This document shows positions 1-10,660 of a DNA stretch of 64,000 nucleotides, piece by piece. The notes beneath the pieces were generated by a model. The model saw only the letters and a list, made by a program, of their open reading frames with translations. It was not told the DNA's origin and ran no database searches. The stretch's first letter is position 1; each line of letters starts with the position of its first letter. The DNA is from Budorcas taxicolor. Lineage: Eukaryota; Chordata; Mammalia; Artiodactyla; Bovidae. The stretch spans positions 71,985,085 to 72,049,084 of the forward strand of contig NC_068925.1 of assembly GCF_023091745.1 (NCBI RefSeq), given 5' to 3'. The translations under genes were made by a program, and so were the position numbers.

Positions 1-146
1 CCTTTTGCCCTTCCGTTTTCTTCCTACCTGGAATGAAGACATGATGCCTGGAGGCTCAGTAGCCATCTTGCAACCATGATGCAACAAGTAACAGTCAGAA
101 TAGCCAAGTGACAAAGAATAAAGTACTGTGTGGTTCTTGAGGGTAT

Positions 147-635
147 TGTTATGGGAAACACGTTGACTGAAACCACCCACCCTGGCCAGGCACCATTGTA
201 ACCATTTGCGTGAGTTATTTTACAACAGGAGGTCCTGAGCAGGAACATGGAACTAAGAAGCCACCACTAACTAGGAGAGTTTAGGAAACATCAAAAAGGA
301 GATGCCAGGTGTCCTTCCACCTCCCAAAATCCTCCTCACTGGCATTCATCTTGGCTGAGCAATGCGTGCACCACCACCAGGAAGGACCCTGAGTCAGAAG
401 GATTGGCCAAAGACAACCCAGAAACTAATCCCATCACCATAAAACCTGAGACTGCAAAGCCACGTGGCAGAGCAGTTCTCCTGGGTTCCCTTACCCTCCT
501 GCTCTCCACTTGGGTGCCCCTTCCCAATAAAGTCTCTTGCTTTGTCAGCACATGTGTCTCCTTGTACAATTCATTTCCACATGTTCGACAAAAGCCCATC
601 CTTGGGTCTTGAAAGGGGTCCCCTTTCCTGCAACA
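147..635 (+). mobile_element. Old endogenous-retrovirus LTR, probably ERV1-like
   Basis: Reads as a retroviral LTR. It opens with TG at 147, has a polyadenylation signal AATAAA at 526-531, and is followed about 100 bp later by a CA end near 635, which fits an R-U5 tail. The upstream part resembles LTR U3 sequence, but no TATA box is obvious and no matching target duplication flanks it, so the ends are provisional. No gag, pol or env is visible, and the sequence to 791 has no clear primer-binding site. The family is inferred from overall look only. Confidence 0.42.
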
Positions 636-791
636 CCAGCTTCACTGATGACCATTATTCCTAGGCGGACCAACCTCATGGCTTGTTTGGGACCGAGAGG
701 TATCTAGAAATGCAGGACTTTTGACGCCGAAACAGAAATGGTCCAGGACAAATAGGGACTTTGGTCACCTATCCTAGGCTATCTGAGCCCT

Positions 792-1295
792 TGTTAGGTA
801 GATAGAATAGGGAAAAGGAGTCCAACATGGCGATGGCCAAAAGACAAGGAAGGGAAAAGCCCGCAAAATAGAACAGAGGAAGGTCAAAGGAAGGTCCGAG
901 GACCGGAGTGAGGACTTCAGGTAGAACAGCACTCCTGACTAGGCCCAATATGCATAGGGCAGGCCTAGGGGGAAGGAAAAAAACATATAAAAAGAGGAGC
1001 CAAAGGTCTCTCTCGCTCTCTCTCTCCCGAGCGCTGGGGCGCTCTTCTCTTCCCGTCTGTGGATCAACGTGCCCTCACGCCTCAAAGATGGATTTTCCTG
1101 CTACCTTCTAAATAAAATAGAGCTGTAACACTGATTTGTCTAAGAGCTATAACATGGTCTGTTCGAGACCTGAGAGCTATAACACAGTCTGTCTAAGACT
1201 CGAGAGCTGTGACACGCCGAGGGGGCTTTAATGTCCATCACTCCAAAGCTTTGTTGTGACGAGACAAAAACCGAGGAACATACACTTGCCTGACA
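792..1295 (+). mobile_element. Solo ERV LTR with 4-bp target duplication
   Basis: A complete LTR of 504 bp. It starts TG at 792-793, ends CA at 1294-1295, and is bounded on both sides by CCCT (788-791 and 1296-1299). A TATA box (TATAAAA, 986-992) lies about 125 bp upstream of a poly(A) signal (AATAAA, 1111-1116), the normal U3-R layout. Imperfect repeats of a motif GAGCTRTAACAC follow in the U5 part. A 4-bp duplication is typical of gammaretrovirus-like (class I) integrases. No internal retroviral sequence is present, so this is the usual product of recombination between two LTRs. It may still carry promoter activity. Confidence 0.75.
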
Positions 1296-1391
1296 CCCTG
1301 AACTGCTTATTTCCAGAGATTTCTTATTATACAGTGAGAAAAATAAGTCCTATTTGCCTCAGACATTGTAGGCAAGTTTTTCTTCATTTGA

Positions 1392-1585
1392 GTGTGTTAG
1401 TCACTTGGTCATGTCTGACTCTTTACGACCCCACGGACTGTAGCCCTCCAGGCTTCTCCGTCCGTGAGATTTTCCAGGCAAGCATACTGGAGTGGGTTGC
1501 CATTTCCTTCTCCAGGGGATCTTCCTGACCCAGGGATTGAACCTGGGTCTCACGAATTGTGGGCAGACTCTTTACTGTGGCCACC
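1392..1585 (-). mobile_element. Bov-tA SINE
   Basis: Antisense Bov-tA. In plus orientation it runs from the tail (GTCATGTCTGACTC), through the CCAGGCAAGCATACTGGAG body, to the tRNA-Glu-derived head with its degenerate B box near 1540. The head end is worn. It is transcriptionally dead as a tRNA. Confidence 0.9.
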
Positions 1586-1689
1586 ATTTGTAGCTGAAAG
1601 CATTCCTGTGGATGCACATAAAAGTTGGTATTTCTAAGATTCAGCAAGCAGACATACAGAGTTGCAGGTCATTGAGTGCTAGTGTTACA

Positions 1690-2385
1690 GCAGGCGGGTA
1701 GCTAGGCATGAGCAGAGAAATGGGGCAAGGACCAGATGGCAGGAAATCAGGCATCTTGTAAACAGCAGGGGTCCATAGCAGACAAAGGAAAGCAGGCACC
1801 TTCAGACCAGCAGGAAACTACACATTCTGAGTGATAAGAGTCTGGGTAGCAGACAAAGAAAGTTGGGGGAAGGAGGCAATCTCCTGTGTCCGAAGTAACC
1901 TTTTGCTCTCTGTGCTCTCCTTAGATAAGATTAGTCTTACAGATAAGAAGTACTCCACCATGCTCAGATGCGGAGACACTTCTGATCTAAGCTAAATGGG
2001 GACAGAAATCCCTCCTCCCCTTGGGAAAATGCAGCTGGGATGAAAATCAGGAAAGTGGACCCCCAGAATCCTCCTTCCCCAGTGAATATTCCAGCCCTTC
2101 ATTTGTTATTCAGTCGCTCAGTCATGTCCCAGTCTTTGTGACCCTGTGGACTGCAGCACATCAGCTTCCCTGTCCTTCACCATCTCCCATAGTTTGCTCA
2201 AACTCATGTCCATTGAATCAGCGATGCATATCCCTCATACCCGGCTAGCCAAAGAAGCTCAGCAGGGCAACTCTTCACCTGTCTGCCGCCCGCTCTCCCT
2301 CCCTCTGAGAGTGTGTCCTTGCTTAAATAAACGTTCACTTTATTTTCTTAACCTCTCTGCTTTGTCTCTGAATTTTTTTGCATTG
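1690..2385 (+). mobile_element. Possible ERV LTR, split by a BovB fragment
   Basis: The stretch has LTR-like composition and a poly(A) signal AATAAA at 2326-2331 followed by a T-rich U5-like tail. It is interrupted at about 2104-2228 by BovB 3'-end sequence. No terminal TG/CA pair with target duplication could be fixed, so this could also be other old repeat DNA. Confidence 0.3.
2104..2228 (-). mobile_element. BovB LINE 3' end, short fragment
   Basis: About 125 bp of antisense BovB 3'-terminal sequence: the CAGTCGCTCAGTCATGTC start, then the matching body up to the AAACTCATGTCCATTGA motif. It is truncated relative to the other BovB copies here. Confidence 0.75.
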
Positions 2386-2439
2386 AAGGAAAAAACCTCA
2401 AATTCACGGGCAACACTACCTGCCTTCACAGAGCTTATC

Positions 2440-2512
2440 TCAATTGAGTTTTACAATGATCTTTCATGGTAGGTTTTGTTATACCCATTTTACAGATGAA
2501 AAAACTGAGGCA
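2440..2512 (-). repeat. MIR fragment
   Basis: Contains the MIR core on the minus strand (ATTTTACAGATGAAAAAACTG near 2487). A Bov-tA abuts it at 2513, suggesting insertion into the MIR. Confidence 0.6.
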
Positions 2513-2716
2513 CCTGGTAGCTCAGATGGTAAACTGTCTGCCTGCAATGCAGGAGACCCGGGTTTGATCCCTGGGTTTGGAAGATCCCCTGGAGAAGGAA
2601 CTGGCAACCCACTGCAGTATTCTTGCCTGGAAAATCCCATGGACAGAGGAGCCTGGCAGGCTAGAGTCAATGGGGTTGCAAGGAGTTGGACACGACTGAG
2701 CAACAGACACAACTAA
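2513..2716 (+). mobile_element. Bov-tA SINE
   Basis: Sense copy, full-length in appearance. The tRNA-derived head (GTAGCTCAGATGGTAAAC) and B-box region lead into the ACTGCAGTATTCTTGCCTGG body and the GGACACGACTGAGCAAC tail. Confidence 0.93.
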
Positions 2717-4044
2717 CACCGAGAAGTTTAGCCCGACTGGAATCCACGTCCTGTACATCAATGTCATATTCCCTTTCCCCCATAGCCACTCTAGCTCATT
2801 TTCTTTTAACTCAATTTGTGGTCATGTAATGTTATTCAGGAGTTGGCAACACTCTTTTCGAATGAATGAAGTCACTGTGAGATGCAGCCTTGCCTTCTCT
2901 TTATGGTTTCTCTCTGGACAAGTCAAAAAATCCTGGCGATTTGACTTATTTCTCCATCACTACTGTTAATGGATGAGAGAATTGGTTCACATAGATTAAA
3001 AGATGTTGTTTAAATTATTGTTGATTAATGATTAATTAATGATTCAAAAGGTACAAAGGGGAATGTCGTAATAAATCTCCTTTCCACCCCTGTTGCTTTA
3101 TAGATGAATATTAGAAAAGCTTCCATCAGTTTTAAATTGATGGTTTTCAATGTGGACCATAATGAATAGCCCCTTAAATTTGTATTCAGCTTTAGAAATT
3201 ACAAAATACTTTCAAAGACACAGTCTCTCTCTCTCTTTTTCTTTCCAGCTGATTGGGGGAGTTTTCTTTAGAGTCCGTTCAGAGTCACAGCTTTCGGCAG
3301 ATCTTACTTCCCCCTCATGCCCTCAACCCTACCCACGCCCTTCCCCTTTCCCAGAGGCCAAGACTTCCCTCTGGGTCCCTCACACCCTGGCTGGTCTCTT
3401 GAGTCCTCCTGGGTACAACCATAGGCTCTTCATATATTCTTTGTATCACTCGCTGCACCAGGAACAAGTCTCTCCCAGAAAGATGCTCTGAAGATGCTGT
3501 TGATGGGCCCAGAGGCTGGCCAAACTATTCTTGCACATGTGCGGCCTATGAAATACCCTCTTCAACCAGCACATTTGACTCATTTTCTCTGATGGTTTGC
3601 ATATCTATTTATAGTTTGTCCCTTACTAAAAGTTTTGCCTACAAAGAGTCTGTAATATAAAGGCAAGATATCATATTCATTGGAAAAACATATCTACATC
3701 TATGTATACCTACACCTATGTGTACCATATAATTAAGACTCATTACAAAATCTATGTACAGAGCAATTTCTGGAAATAACTCAGTATTTCCTTTCTCTCT
3801 TAGCTCAATTGCACCTCTCCCCCAAGGTTTCTTCATCGCAGTTCGGATGCGCCAGTTTCCCAAGCCAGGTTCCTCCGCGTTCTTGTCCTCCACTCTTTTT
3901 GCTCCAGCCCCACCACCAACACAGCTGGCTGCCTGTCAATCCCAGCTCTCGGTGAATCCCGTCTATTCTTCTCTTTAGCTCTCTCACATCTCCTTGCTTT
4001 TCTCCATTCCCTCAGCCACCTCCCTGGTTTAGCCCCCACCGTCT
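2717..4044. other. No gene seen; unique DNA with small old-repeat traces
   Basis: AT-rich to moderate sequence. Around 3040-3108 it resembles an old L1M 3'-region snippet (GATTCAAAAGGTACAAAGGG), at low confidence. There is a CT dinucleotide run near 3222-3242. ORFs are short and have no recognisable domain. Confidence 0.4.
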
Positions 4045-4375
4045 CATACCCAGGTGGCGCTAGTGGTAAAGAACCCACTTGCAGGAGAGACCTAGGAGAC
4101 CTGGATTCGATCCCTGGGTCTGGAAGAGCCCCTGGAGGAGGGCACGTGCGCCTGTCTTTGATCCCTGGCAGGGCAGTGCTTCCTCTTCATGGAACTGGCC
4201 ATGTGACATGATGATGTGTTTGTGAGTCTATGTTCTCCACCCCATCACAACCCTTGAGGACAGGGTCCAGAATACTCACTCCAGTATCCTTGCCTGAAGA
4301 ATCCCACAGACAGAGGAGCCTGGTGGGCTACAGTCCATAGAGTCGCACGGAGTCAGACACGACTGAAGTGACTTA
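4045..4375 (+). mobile_element. Bov-tA SINE interrupted by a 121-bp insert
   Basis: The head and proximal body occupy 4045-4144, and the distal body and tail resume near 4271 and end at 4375. Between them lies foreign sequence (4145-4265) that is not part of the SINE. The insertion point is just after the GGAGGAGGGCA motif. The SINE itself is otherwise ordinary. Confidence 0.88.
4145..4265 (-). repeat. Inverted copy of 5098-5216 inserted in a SINE
   Basis: The reverse complement of this segment aligns without gaps to 5098-5216, with about 16 differences in about 119 bp (87%). Several differences are CpG decay in the inserted copy. It has no poly(A) tail and no target duplication, so it does not look retroposed. 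Confidence 0.85.
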
Positions 4376-5097
4376 CCGCATTCCGCTGCACAGCTCATGC
4401 CCCAATTTTGGTAAGATCCTTACAAACAGGCTCCCGCCTTCTCAGTCTCACTCTACCTTAATTCATTCTCTAAATTTCAGTCAGGGTCCTTTTGCTTTAA
4501 ATAAGGGAAAAAAAACACAAAACAACAAACAGTCTTGCAACATACCCCGCTTACAGGTCCACTTGTGTTCCATTATTCTCAGGAAGTTGTTGAATCCCCT
4601 TCTCAGCCCGGCTCTGGCTGCTCTGCAGCCCCTCGCTCACCTTTGCACACACTGCCCATCACCCACGAGCTGTTCCTGAGCTCCTCACCTCCTGCGCCCG
4701 CCCTCCAGGCCTCACGGGGCTCTTCTGGACTCCAGGTGCCCTCCCCTGCCCTGATTCCTTCAGGTCTCAGCCTCACCAGTGTTCAACAAATAAGGTTAAG
4801 ATGTAAAAAGTCAACCTAGTTAGCTATATAATGATCCTGGGTTTTCCTCGTCATGTACATAGTGACCTGGTCACTCCATCAAACATTCATCCATCGAAGA
4901 GTCATTCATTCTGCTCAGATTTATGAGACACAGAACATCTAGAGGCCCAGGGCAGCCCCGGTTCTAGGTGTCAGGATATGTCTAGGTGCCAGCATATGTC
5001 TCTTTCCGCAGATTGGTTCGGGCAGTCAGTCTGCATTCCCATCTCTCATTTGTCTTTACTCAACGGATGGCCATGAAACAATGAACAGAAGGGAAGC
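4376..5097. other. No gene seen; possible L2 remnants
   Basis: C-rich stretches around 4580-4790 have the texture of decayed L2 3' sequence (a TTCAACAAATAAG end near 4782). I cannot fix boundaries. No coding signal is evident. Confidence 0.35.
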
Positions 5098-5216
5098 CCT
5101 GTCCTCAAGGGCCGTGATGGGGTGGAGAATATAGACTGACGAACACATCGTCATGTCACATGGCCTGTGCCCTGAGGAGGAAGGTCTGCCCTGCTGGGAA
5201 TCAAAGACAGGCTCAC
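5098..5216 (+). repeat. Donor copy of the inverted local duplication
   Basis: The non-SINE partner of 4145-4265. Its opening CCCTGTCCTCAAGGG resembles a common old mammalian repeat, but the colinear ungapped match to the insert supports direct descent. It is embedded in continuous non-SINE sequence, so it is taken as the donor. Confidence 0.75.
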
Positions 5217-5514
5217 AGCAGAAGTGAGGCTGAACCGACAGGTGTTGACAGGTAGACGGGGCACCAGAGATCAGGGGACACGGAAGCAGGAAAGGGAGGT
5301 TCTTTCCGGAAGAGGAAATAGTGCATACAAGTCTTTGAGAGTCACTAAAACCTGGCTATACCAGGACTCAGGGAATGTGCCCAGAATGACCAGCGTGCTG
5401 GGAAACACGCACCCCACATCCTGCCTGCTGCTCGTACCTCCTCCTCCACCAGAAGTACACTCTTTCCCCTTTCTCCTTCTCTGAGTCCTACCCATTCTCA
5501 GCCCACTCGAGACC

Positions 5515-5740
5515 TGCTTCCTTCACAAAGCCTTCCGGGATTATACACTGAACAGACAGGCACTTAATTCCCTTCTGTTTTTGTACATTGCCATTCAAAG
5601 ATTCCATAACAGATCTCGGCTTCCTACCAAATTGTAAAGTTCTAGAAGACAGGGACTATGATTTACACTTACTTTGAAATTTCTCTGCATATCTGGGCAA
5701 GAGACCTGGGGCTGCTCCATGAATGCTGGTTGAAGCAACC
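5515..5740 (+). repeat. L2 LINE 3'-end fragment
   Basis: Follows the L2 3' pattern: CTTCACAAAGCCTTCCGGGA, then AAAGTTCTAGAAGACAGGGA and a GAATGCTGGTTGAA end. It is old and diverged. Confidence 0.55.
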
Positions 5741-6044
5741 CTGGAGGCCTGGAAAGGCAGTGCCCGTATCCCTAACCTCAAATCATCCCCAGTGAGCCTC
5801 TTAATATATCTCTTCCATCTTCATTCATCATCTGCTATGATATCAGCTTACAGTCTTGTGCTGAGAACAGATTAGATGCTGTTAGCCTGGGTTTATGATT
5901 CTCAGAGAAGAGGTAAATAATGATGCTACCAGGAATGTAAGGGGATTCCCATTAGAAGTCTCTAGTTCTAATCAACCTTTGAATTTACTGTTAATTAACA
6001 TCTCACCCATGGAAAGTAAAAAATGTCATCTGTGAAGCCCCCTG

Positions 6045-6290
6045 AACTTGCAGATAGAAGAAGCGGGTCTTTGTTCCATCTCTACCATGTATCAGCCTTA
6101 TGACATTGGACAAGTCACCTACACATTTTTTAAACCTCAGTTTCCGCATCTTTAAAGTAGGAATGATAATACCTCACAGGATCACAACTGCTCTCAAAGG
6201 GCTATTGTAAGGATTAAAGGGGGTCATGAATGTGAACTTGACTGGTAATATGTGAAGTGTCACTTAAAACTCAGAGAGCACTTTTAACTT
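6045..6290 (+). repeat. MIR SINE
   Basis: Sense MIR. The order of signals is the GGACAAGTCACC region, then CCTCAGTTTCCGCATCT, then GGCTATTGTAAGGATTAAA. It is diverged but colinear with the MIR consensus. Confidence 0.75.
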
Positions 6291-6772
6291 TATTACAGAT
6301 GAAAGTTCTCGCCCCTCTGTTTCATTCTCAGCATTCACAATCCAGACACAAGCTCTCCACAGGGAGGTGAACTGTACTGATTTTTAGGAGAGAGAGTGTC
6401 CTTCATCTCCTATCTGGGAGATCTACTGCAACCACCTTCTCAGACCCCCGTAGATGTTGGGATAGTCGTGTCTACCTCCCTCAGAACTGCAGGTCCTCAG
6501 GCAGGCATGCTGCAACCATGGGAGCTGCCCCACCATGCTCAGACTTCTGAAACACTAGCTCTTTCCGGGGAGAATTCCCTATTGCCAGCTGTCCTCTTCA
6601 GAGAGCTCTGCTTAGATTTGTCAGCGAATATGGATACAAAATGCAAACAACAAAAGCGGGCCCCAAACCTAAGATCCTAAAAGAGAAAGGGAGAAGGGGA
6701 CTCTGGAAGGAGAGACAGTCATGTCTACACAACCGGAAAGAATCCAACCAGTTATCAGCGTCCATGCGTGCT

Positions 6773-9241
6773 CAGTTCAGTTCTGTTTAGTCACTCAGTC
6801 ATGTCTGACTCTTTGCAACCCCATGAACTGCAGCATGCCAGGCCTCCCTGTCCATCACCAACTCCTGGAGTTCACTCAAAAACTCATGTCCACTGAGTGG
6901 GTGATGCCATCTAACCACCTCATGCTCTGTCGTCCCCTTCTCCTGCCCTCAATCTTTCCCAGCATCAGGGTCTTTTAAAATGAGTCAGCTCTTCACATCA
7001 GGTGGCCGAAGTATTGGTGTTTCAGCTTCAACATCAGTCCTTCCAGTGAACACCCAGGACTGATCTCCTTTAGGATGGACTGGTTGGATCTCCTTGCAGT
7101 CCAAGGGACTCTCAGAAGTCTTCTCTCCAACACCACAGTTCAAAAGCATCAATTCTTCGGCACAAGGCTTCCTTTACAGTCCAACTCTCACATCCATACA
7201 TGACTACTGGAAAAACCATAGCCTTGACTAGATGGACCTTTGGTAGCAAAGTAATGTCTCTGCTTTTTAATATGCTGCCTAGGTTGGTCGTAACTTTCCT
7301 TCCAAGGAGTAAGCGTCTTTTAATTTCATGGCTGCAGTCACCATCTGCAGTGATTTTGGAGACCCAAAATATAAAGTCAGCCACTGTTTCCACTGTTTCC
7401 CCATCTATTTGCCATGAAGTGATGGGACCAGATGCCATGATCTTAGTTTTCTGAATGTTGAGCTTTAAGCTAGCTTTTTCACTCTCCTCCTTCACCTTCA
7501 TCAAGAGGCTCTTTAGTTCTTCCTCACTTTCTGCCATAAGGGTGGTGTCATCTGCATATCTGAGGTTATTGATATTTCTCCCGGCAATCTTGATTCCAGC
7601 TTGTGCTTCTTCTAGCCCAGCATTTCTCATGATGTACTCTGCATAGAAGTTAAATAAGCAGGGTGACAATATACAGCCTTGACATACTCCTTTTCCTATT
7701 TGGAACCAGTCTGTTGTTCCATGTCCAGTTCTAACTGTTGCTTCCTGACCTGCATATAGGTTTCTTAAGAGGCAAGTCAGGTGGTCTGTCATTCACATCT
7801 CTTTCAGAATTTTCCATGGTTTGTCATGATCCACACAGGCAAAGGCTTTGGCATAGTCAATAAAGCAGAAATAGATGTTTTTCTGGAACTCTTGCTTTCT
7901 CGATGATCCAGCGGATGTTGGCAATTTGATCTCTGGTTCCTCTGCCTTTTCTAAAACCAGCCTGAACATTGGGAAGTTCATGGTTCACGTATTGCTGAAG
8001 CCTGGCTTGGAGAATTTTGAGCATTACTTTGCTAGCATGTGAGATGAGTGCAATTGTGTGGTAGTTTGAGCATTCTTTGGCATTGCCTTTCTTTGGGATT
8101 GGAATGAAAACTGACATTTTCCAATCCTGTGGCCACTGCTGAGTTTTCCAAATTTGCTGGCATATTCAGTGCAGCACTTTCACAGCATCATCTTTCAGGA
8201 TTTGAAATAGCTCAACTGGAATTCCATCACCTCCACTAGCTTTGTTCGTAGTGATGCTTTCTAAGGCCCACTTGACTTCACATTCCAGGATATCTGGCTC
8301 TAGGTGAGTGATCACACCATTGTGATTATCTGGGTTGTGAAGATCTTTTTTGTACAGTTCTGAGTATTCTGCCACCTGGTCTTAATGTCTTCTGCTTCTG
8401 TTAGGTCCGTACCATTTCTGTCCTTTATTGAGCCCATCTCTGCATGAAATGTTCCCTTGATATCTGTAATTTTCTTGAAGAGATCTCTAGTCTTTCCCAT
8501 TCTAATATTTTCCTCTATTTCTTTTTGCACTGATCACTGAGGAAAGCTTTCTTATCTCTCTTTGCTATTCTTTGGAACTCTGCATTCAAATGGGTATATC
8601 TTTCCTTTTCTCCTGTCCTTTTCACTTCTTTTCACAGCTATCTGTAAGGCCTCCTCAGACAGCCATTTTGTTTTTTTGCATTTCTTTTTCTTGGAGATGG
8701 TCTTGCTCCCTGTCTCCTGTACAATGTCACGAATCTCTGTCCTTAGTTCATCAGATCTATCAAATCTAGTCTATCAGATCTAGTCCCTTAAATCTATTTC
8801 TCACTTCCACTGTATAATCATAAGAGATTTGATTTAGGTCATACCTGAATGGTCTAGTGGTTTTCCCTACTTTCTTCTTTCTTCATTTTAAGTCTGAATT
8901 TTGCAATAAGGAGTTCAAGATCTGAGCAACAGTCAGCTCCCAGTCTTGTTTTTGCTGACTGAATAGAGCTCCTCCATCTTTGGCTGCAAAGAATATAATC
9001 AATCTGATATCGGTGTTGGCCATCTGGTGATGTCCATGTGTAGAGTCTTCTCTTGTGTTGTTGGAAGAAGGTGTTTGCTATGACCAGTGTGTTCTCTTGG
9101 CAAAACTCTATTAGCCTTTGCCCTGCCTCATTCTGTACTCCAGGGCCAAATTGGCCTGTTACTCCAGGTGTTTCTTGACTTCCTACTTTTGCATTCCAGT
9201 CCCCTATAATGAAAAGGACATCTTTTTTGGGTGTTAGTTCT
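6773..9241 (-). mobile_element. BovB (RTE-clade) LINE, 5'-truncated, 2.47 kb
   Basis: The largest transposon in the window. Its 3' end (the GAACT-type tail, read here as CAGTTCAG) is at 6773, and it runs antisense through the reverse transcriptase into the C-terminal part of the endonuclease near 9241, where a Bov-tA abuts. A full BovB is about 3.2 kb, so roughly the first 0.7 kb is missing. Frameshifts and stops break the reading frame repeatedly, so it is not autonomous. BovB is the element known for horizontal spread between squamates and ruminants. Confidence 0.95.
7112..8530 (-). pseudogene. BovB reverse transcriptase remnant
   Basis: Broken coding region of the BovB polyprotein, which would carry an APE-type endonuclease and a reverse transcriptase for target-primed reverse transcription. 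The longest open piece (7112-7792, 226 codons) includes the catalytic YADD box (residues 79-82, bases 7547-7558), preceded by the GKGVCQGCILSPCLFN palm segment. Upstream RT pieces continue in other frames at 7857-8117, 8166-8375 and 8312-8530, including IPIPKKGNAKECSNYHTIAL. Several frameshifts separate them and no single start codon governs the set. It is a decayed copy, not a host gene. Confidence 0.93.
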
Positions 9242-9243
9242 AT

Positions 9244-9457
9244 GCTAAGTCGCTTCAGTTGTGTCCAAATCTGTGACTCTGTGGACCGTAGCCTGGCAGG
9301 CTCCTCTGCCCATGGGCTTCTCCAGGCAAGAATACTGGAGTGGGTTGCTGTGCCCTCCTCCAGAGGATCTTCCTGACCCAGGGATCAAACCCACGTCTCT
9401 TACATTTCCTGCATTAGCAGGCAGTTTCTTTACCACTAGTGCCACCTGGGAAGCCCA
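9244..9457 (-). mobile_element. Bov-tA SINE
   Basis: Antisense, near full length. The tail side GCTAAGTCGCTTCAGTTGTG abuts the truncated 5' end of the BovB, and the head ends at GCCACCTGGGAAGCCCA. Confidence 0.93.
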
Positions 9458-9459
9458 GT

Positions 9460-9635
9460 AATCAGAGCCCTTGATTCAAAGCCTGTCTTTGCTACAAATG
9501 GGCTGTGTGACCTGGAGAAATTCACCCAACCTCTCTGAGTCTCTAAAATTACATCCTGTAAAATGAGTATAGTAACGTCTGTCTTTTGGTGTTATTTAAG
9601 GATTAAGTTTATATGAACTTTCCCAAAAGGAGAGT
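9460..9635 (+). repeat. MIR SINE
   Basis: Sense MIR: GGGCTGTGTGACCTGGAGAA, CCTCTCTGAGTCT, TGTAAAATGAGTATAGTAA and TTTAAGGATTAAGTTTATATG are in consensus order. Confidence 0.75.
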
Positions 9636-10013
9636 GCCATGTGACTATGAGCCAACCGTAAATGTATCTGTCTAAAAGAATTGTTCACAATAGCCTAGAT
9701 GAATCGTACATCTCTAGACCTCCATGGGGTTGTCCATTAAGAGACTTTAAAAGCGATTGCAAGAATCACCTCAAGGTGTGAGAAGGCATCTCCTGCAGGT
9801 GAGGGGTGTGCCTTATGAACAGCAGTTGGTTTCCACAGGTACCCAAAAGCCACCTACCCCCACCTTGGTTCCCTATGTCCCCGCTGTCCCTGAGAGGGCC
9901 CAGTGGCATCCCCCACGCCTAGATGCATTCCAGGCTTTATGGTTCCCAAGGCCCTTCTTCTCATTTATTCTCCCAGTAAACCTGTTCGCTTTTTATGGAT
10001 GACTTGCCTGAGG

Positions 10014-10564
10014 TCTAGTCAAGGCTATGGTTTTTCCAGTGGTCATGTATGGATGTGAGTTGGACTGTGAAGAAAGCTGAGCACCAAAGAATTGATGCTT
10101 TTGAACTGTGGTGTTGGAGGAGAAAGCTGAGCACCAAAGAACTGATGCTTTTGAACTGTGGTGTTGGAGAAGAAAGCTGAGCACCAAAGAATTGATGCTT
10201 TTGAACTGTGGTGTTGGAGAAGACTCTTGAGAGTCCCTTGGACTGCAAGGAGATCCAATCAGTCCATTCTAAAGGAGATCTGTCCTGGGTGTTCTTTGGA
10301 CTGATGCTAAAGCTGAAACTCCAATACTTTAGCCACCTCATGCGAAGAGTTGATTCATTGGAAAAGACCCTGATGCTGGGGGGGATTGGGGGCGGGAGGA
10401 GAAGGGAACAACAGAGGATGAGATGGCTGGATGGCATCACCGCCTCAATGGACATGAGTTTGAGTGAACTCCGGGAGTTGGTGTTGGACAGGGAGGCCTG
10501 GTGTGCTGCGATTCATGAGGTTGAAAAGAGTTGGACACAACTGAGCAACTGAACTGAACTGAAC
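10014..10564 (+). mobile_element. BovB 3' end with 9-bp target duplication
   Basis: 5'-truncated sense BovB ending in GAACT repeats. TGCCTGAGG at 10005-10013 and 10565-10573 is a perfect flanking duplication, so both ends are secure. The open stretch 10208-10552 is the C-terminal end of the BovB protein (MLKLKLQYFSHLMRR, then MRWLDGI). An internal 50-bp unit occurs three times. Confidence 0.93.
10071..10220 (+). repeat. Three tandem copies of a 50-bp BovB unit
   Basis: Units 10071-10120, 10121-10170 and 10171-10220 each begin AGAAAGCTGAGCACC and end GTGTTGGAG plus G or A. They differ at only one or two bases. Other BovB copies in this window have the unit once, so this is a local amplification. 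As 50 is not a multiple of three, it shifts the BovB frame. Confidence 0.95.
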
Positions 10565-10660
10565 TGCCTGAGGCCACAAAGCTCAGAACAGCTCAGGCTG
10601 TTCCTCTGCAGCCTGGAACCACCAGCCTGAAGGGTCAGCTGGGATTTGAATCCAGGTTTC

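Larger units (their letters stand above)
9960..10660 (-). repeat. MIR split by a BovB insertion
   Basis: MIR-like antisense sequence (GATGACTTGCCTGAGG before, GCCACAAAGCTCAG and GGGATTTGAATCCAGG after) is interrupted by BovB at 10014-10564. The repeated TGCCTGAGG on both sides is the target duplication of the LINE. Confidence 0.6.

Noticed and set aside
636..791. Retroviral primer-binding site or gag after the first LTR
   Set aside because: No clear tRNA-complementary 18-mer next to the LTR end and no open gag frame, so internal ERV sequence is not supported.
2513..2590. tRNA-like A and B boxes at many places
   Set aside because: These are the tRNA-Glu-derived heads of Bov-tA and CHR SINEs, not tRNA genes. 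No intact cloverleaf.
7112..7792. 226-codon reverse transcriptase frame as an active gene
   Set aside because: The BovB is 5'-truncated and frameshifted upstream, so no complete protein can be made.
10071..10220. Regular 50-bp repeats resembling a CRISPR array
   Set aside because: Units are directly tandem with no spacers and are BovB sequence in a mammalian genome.
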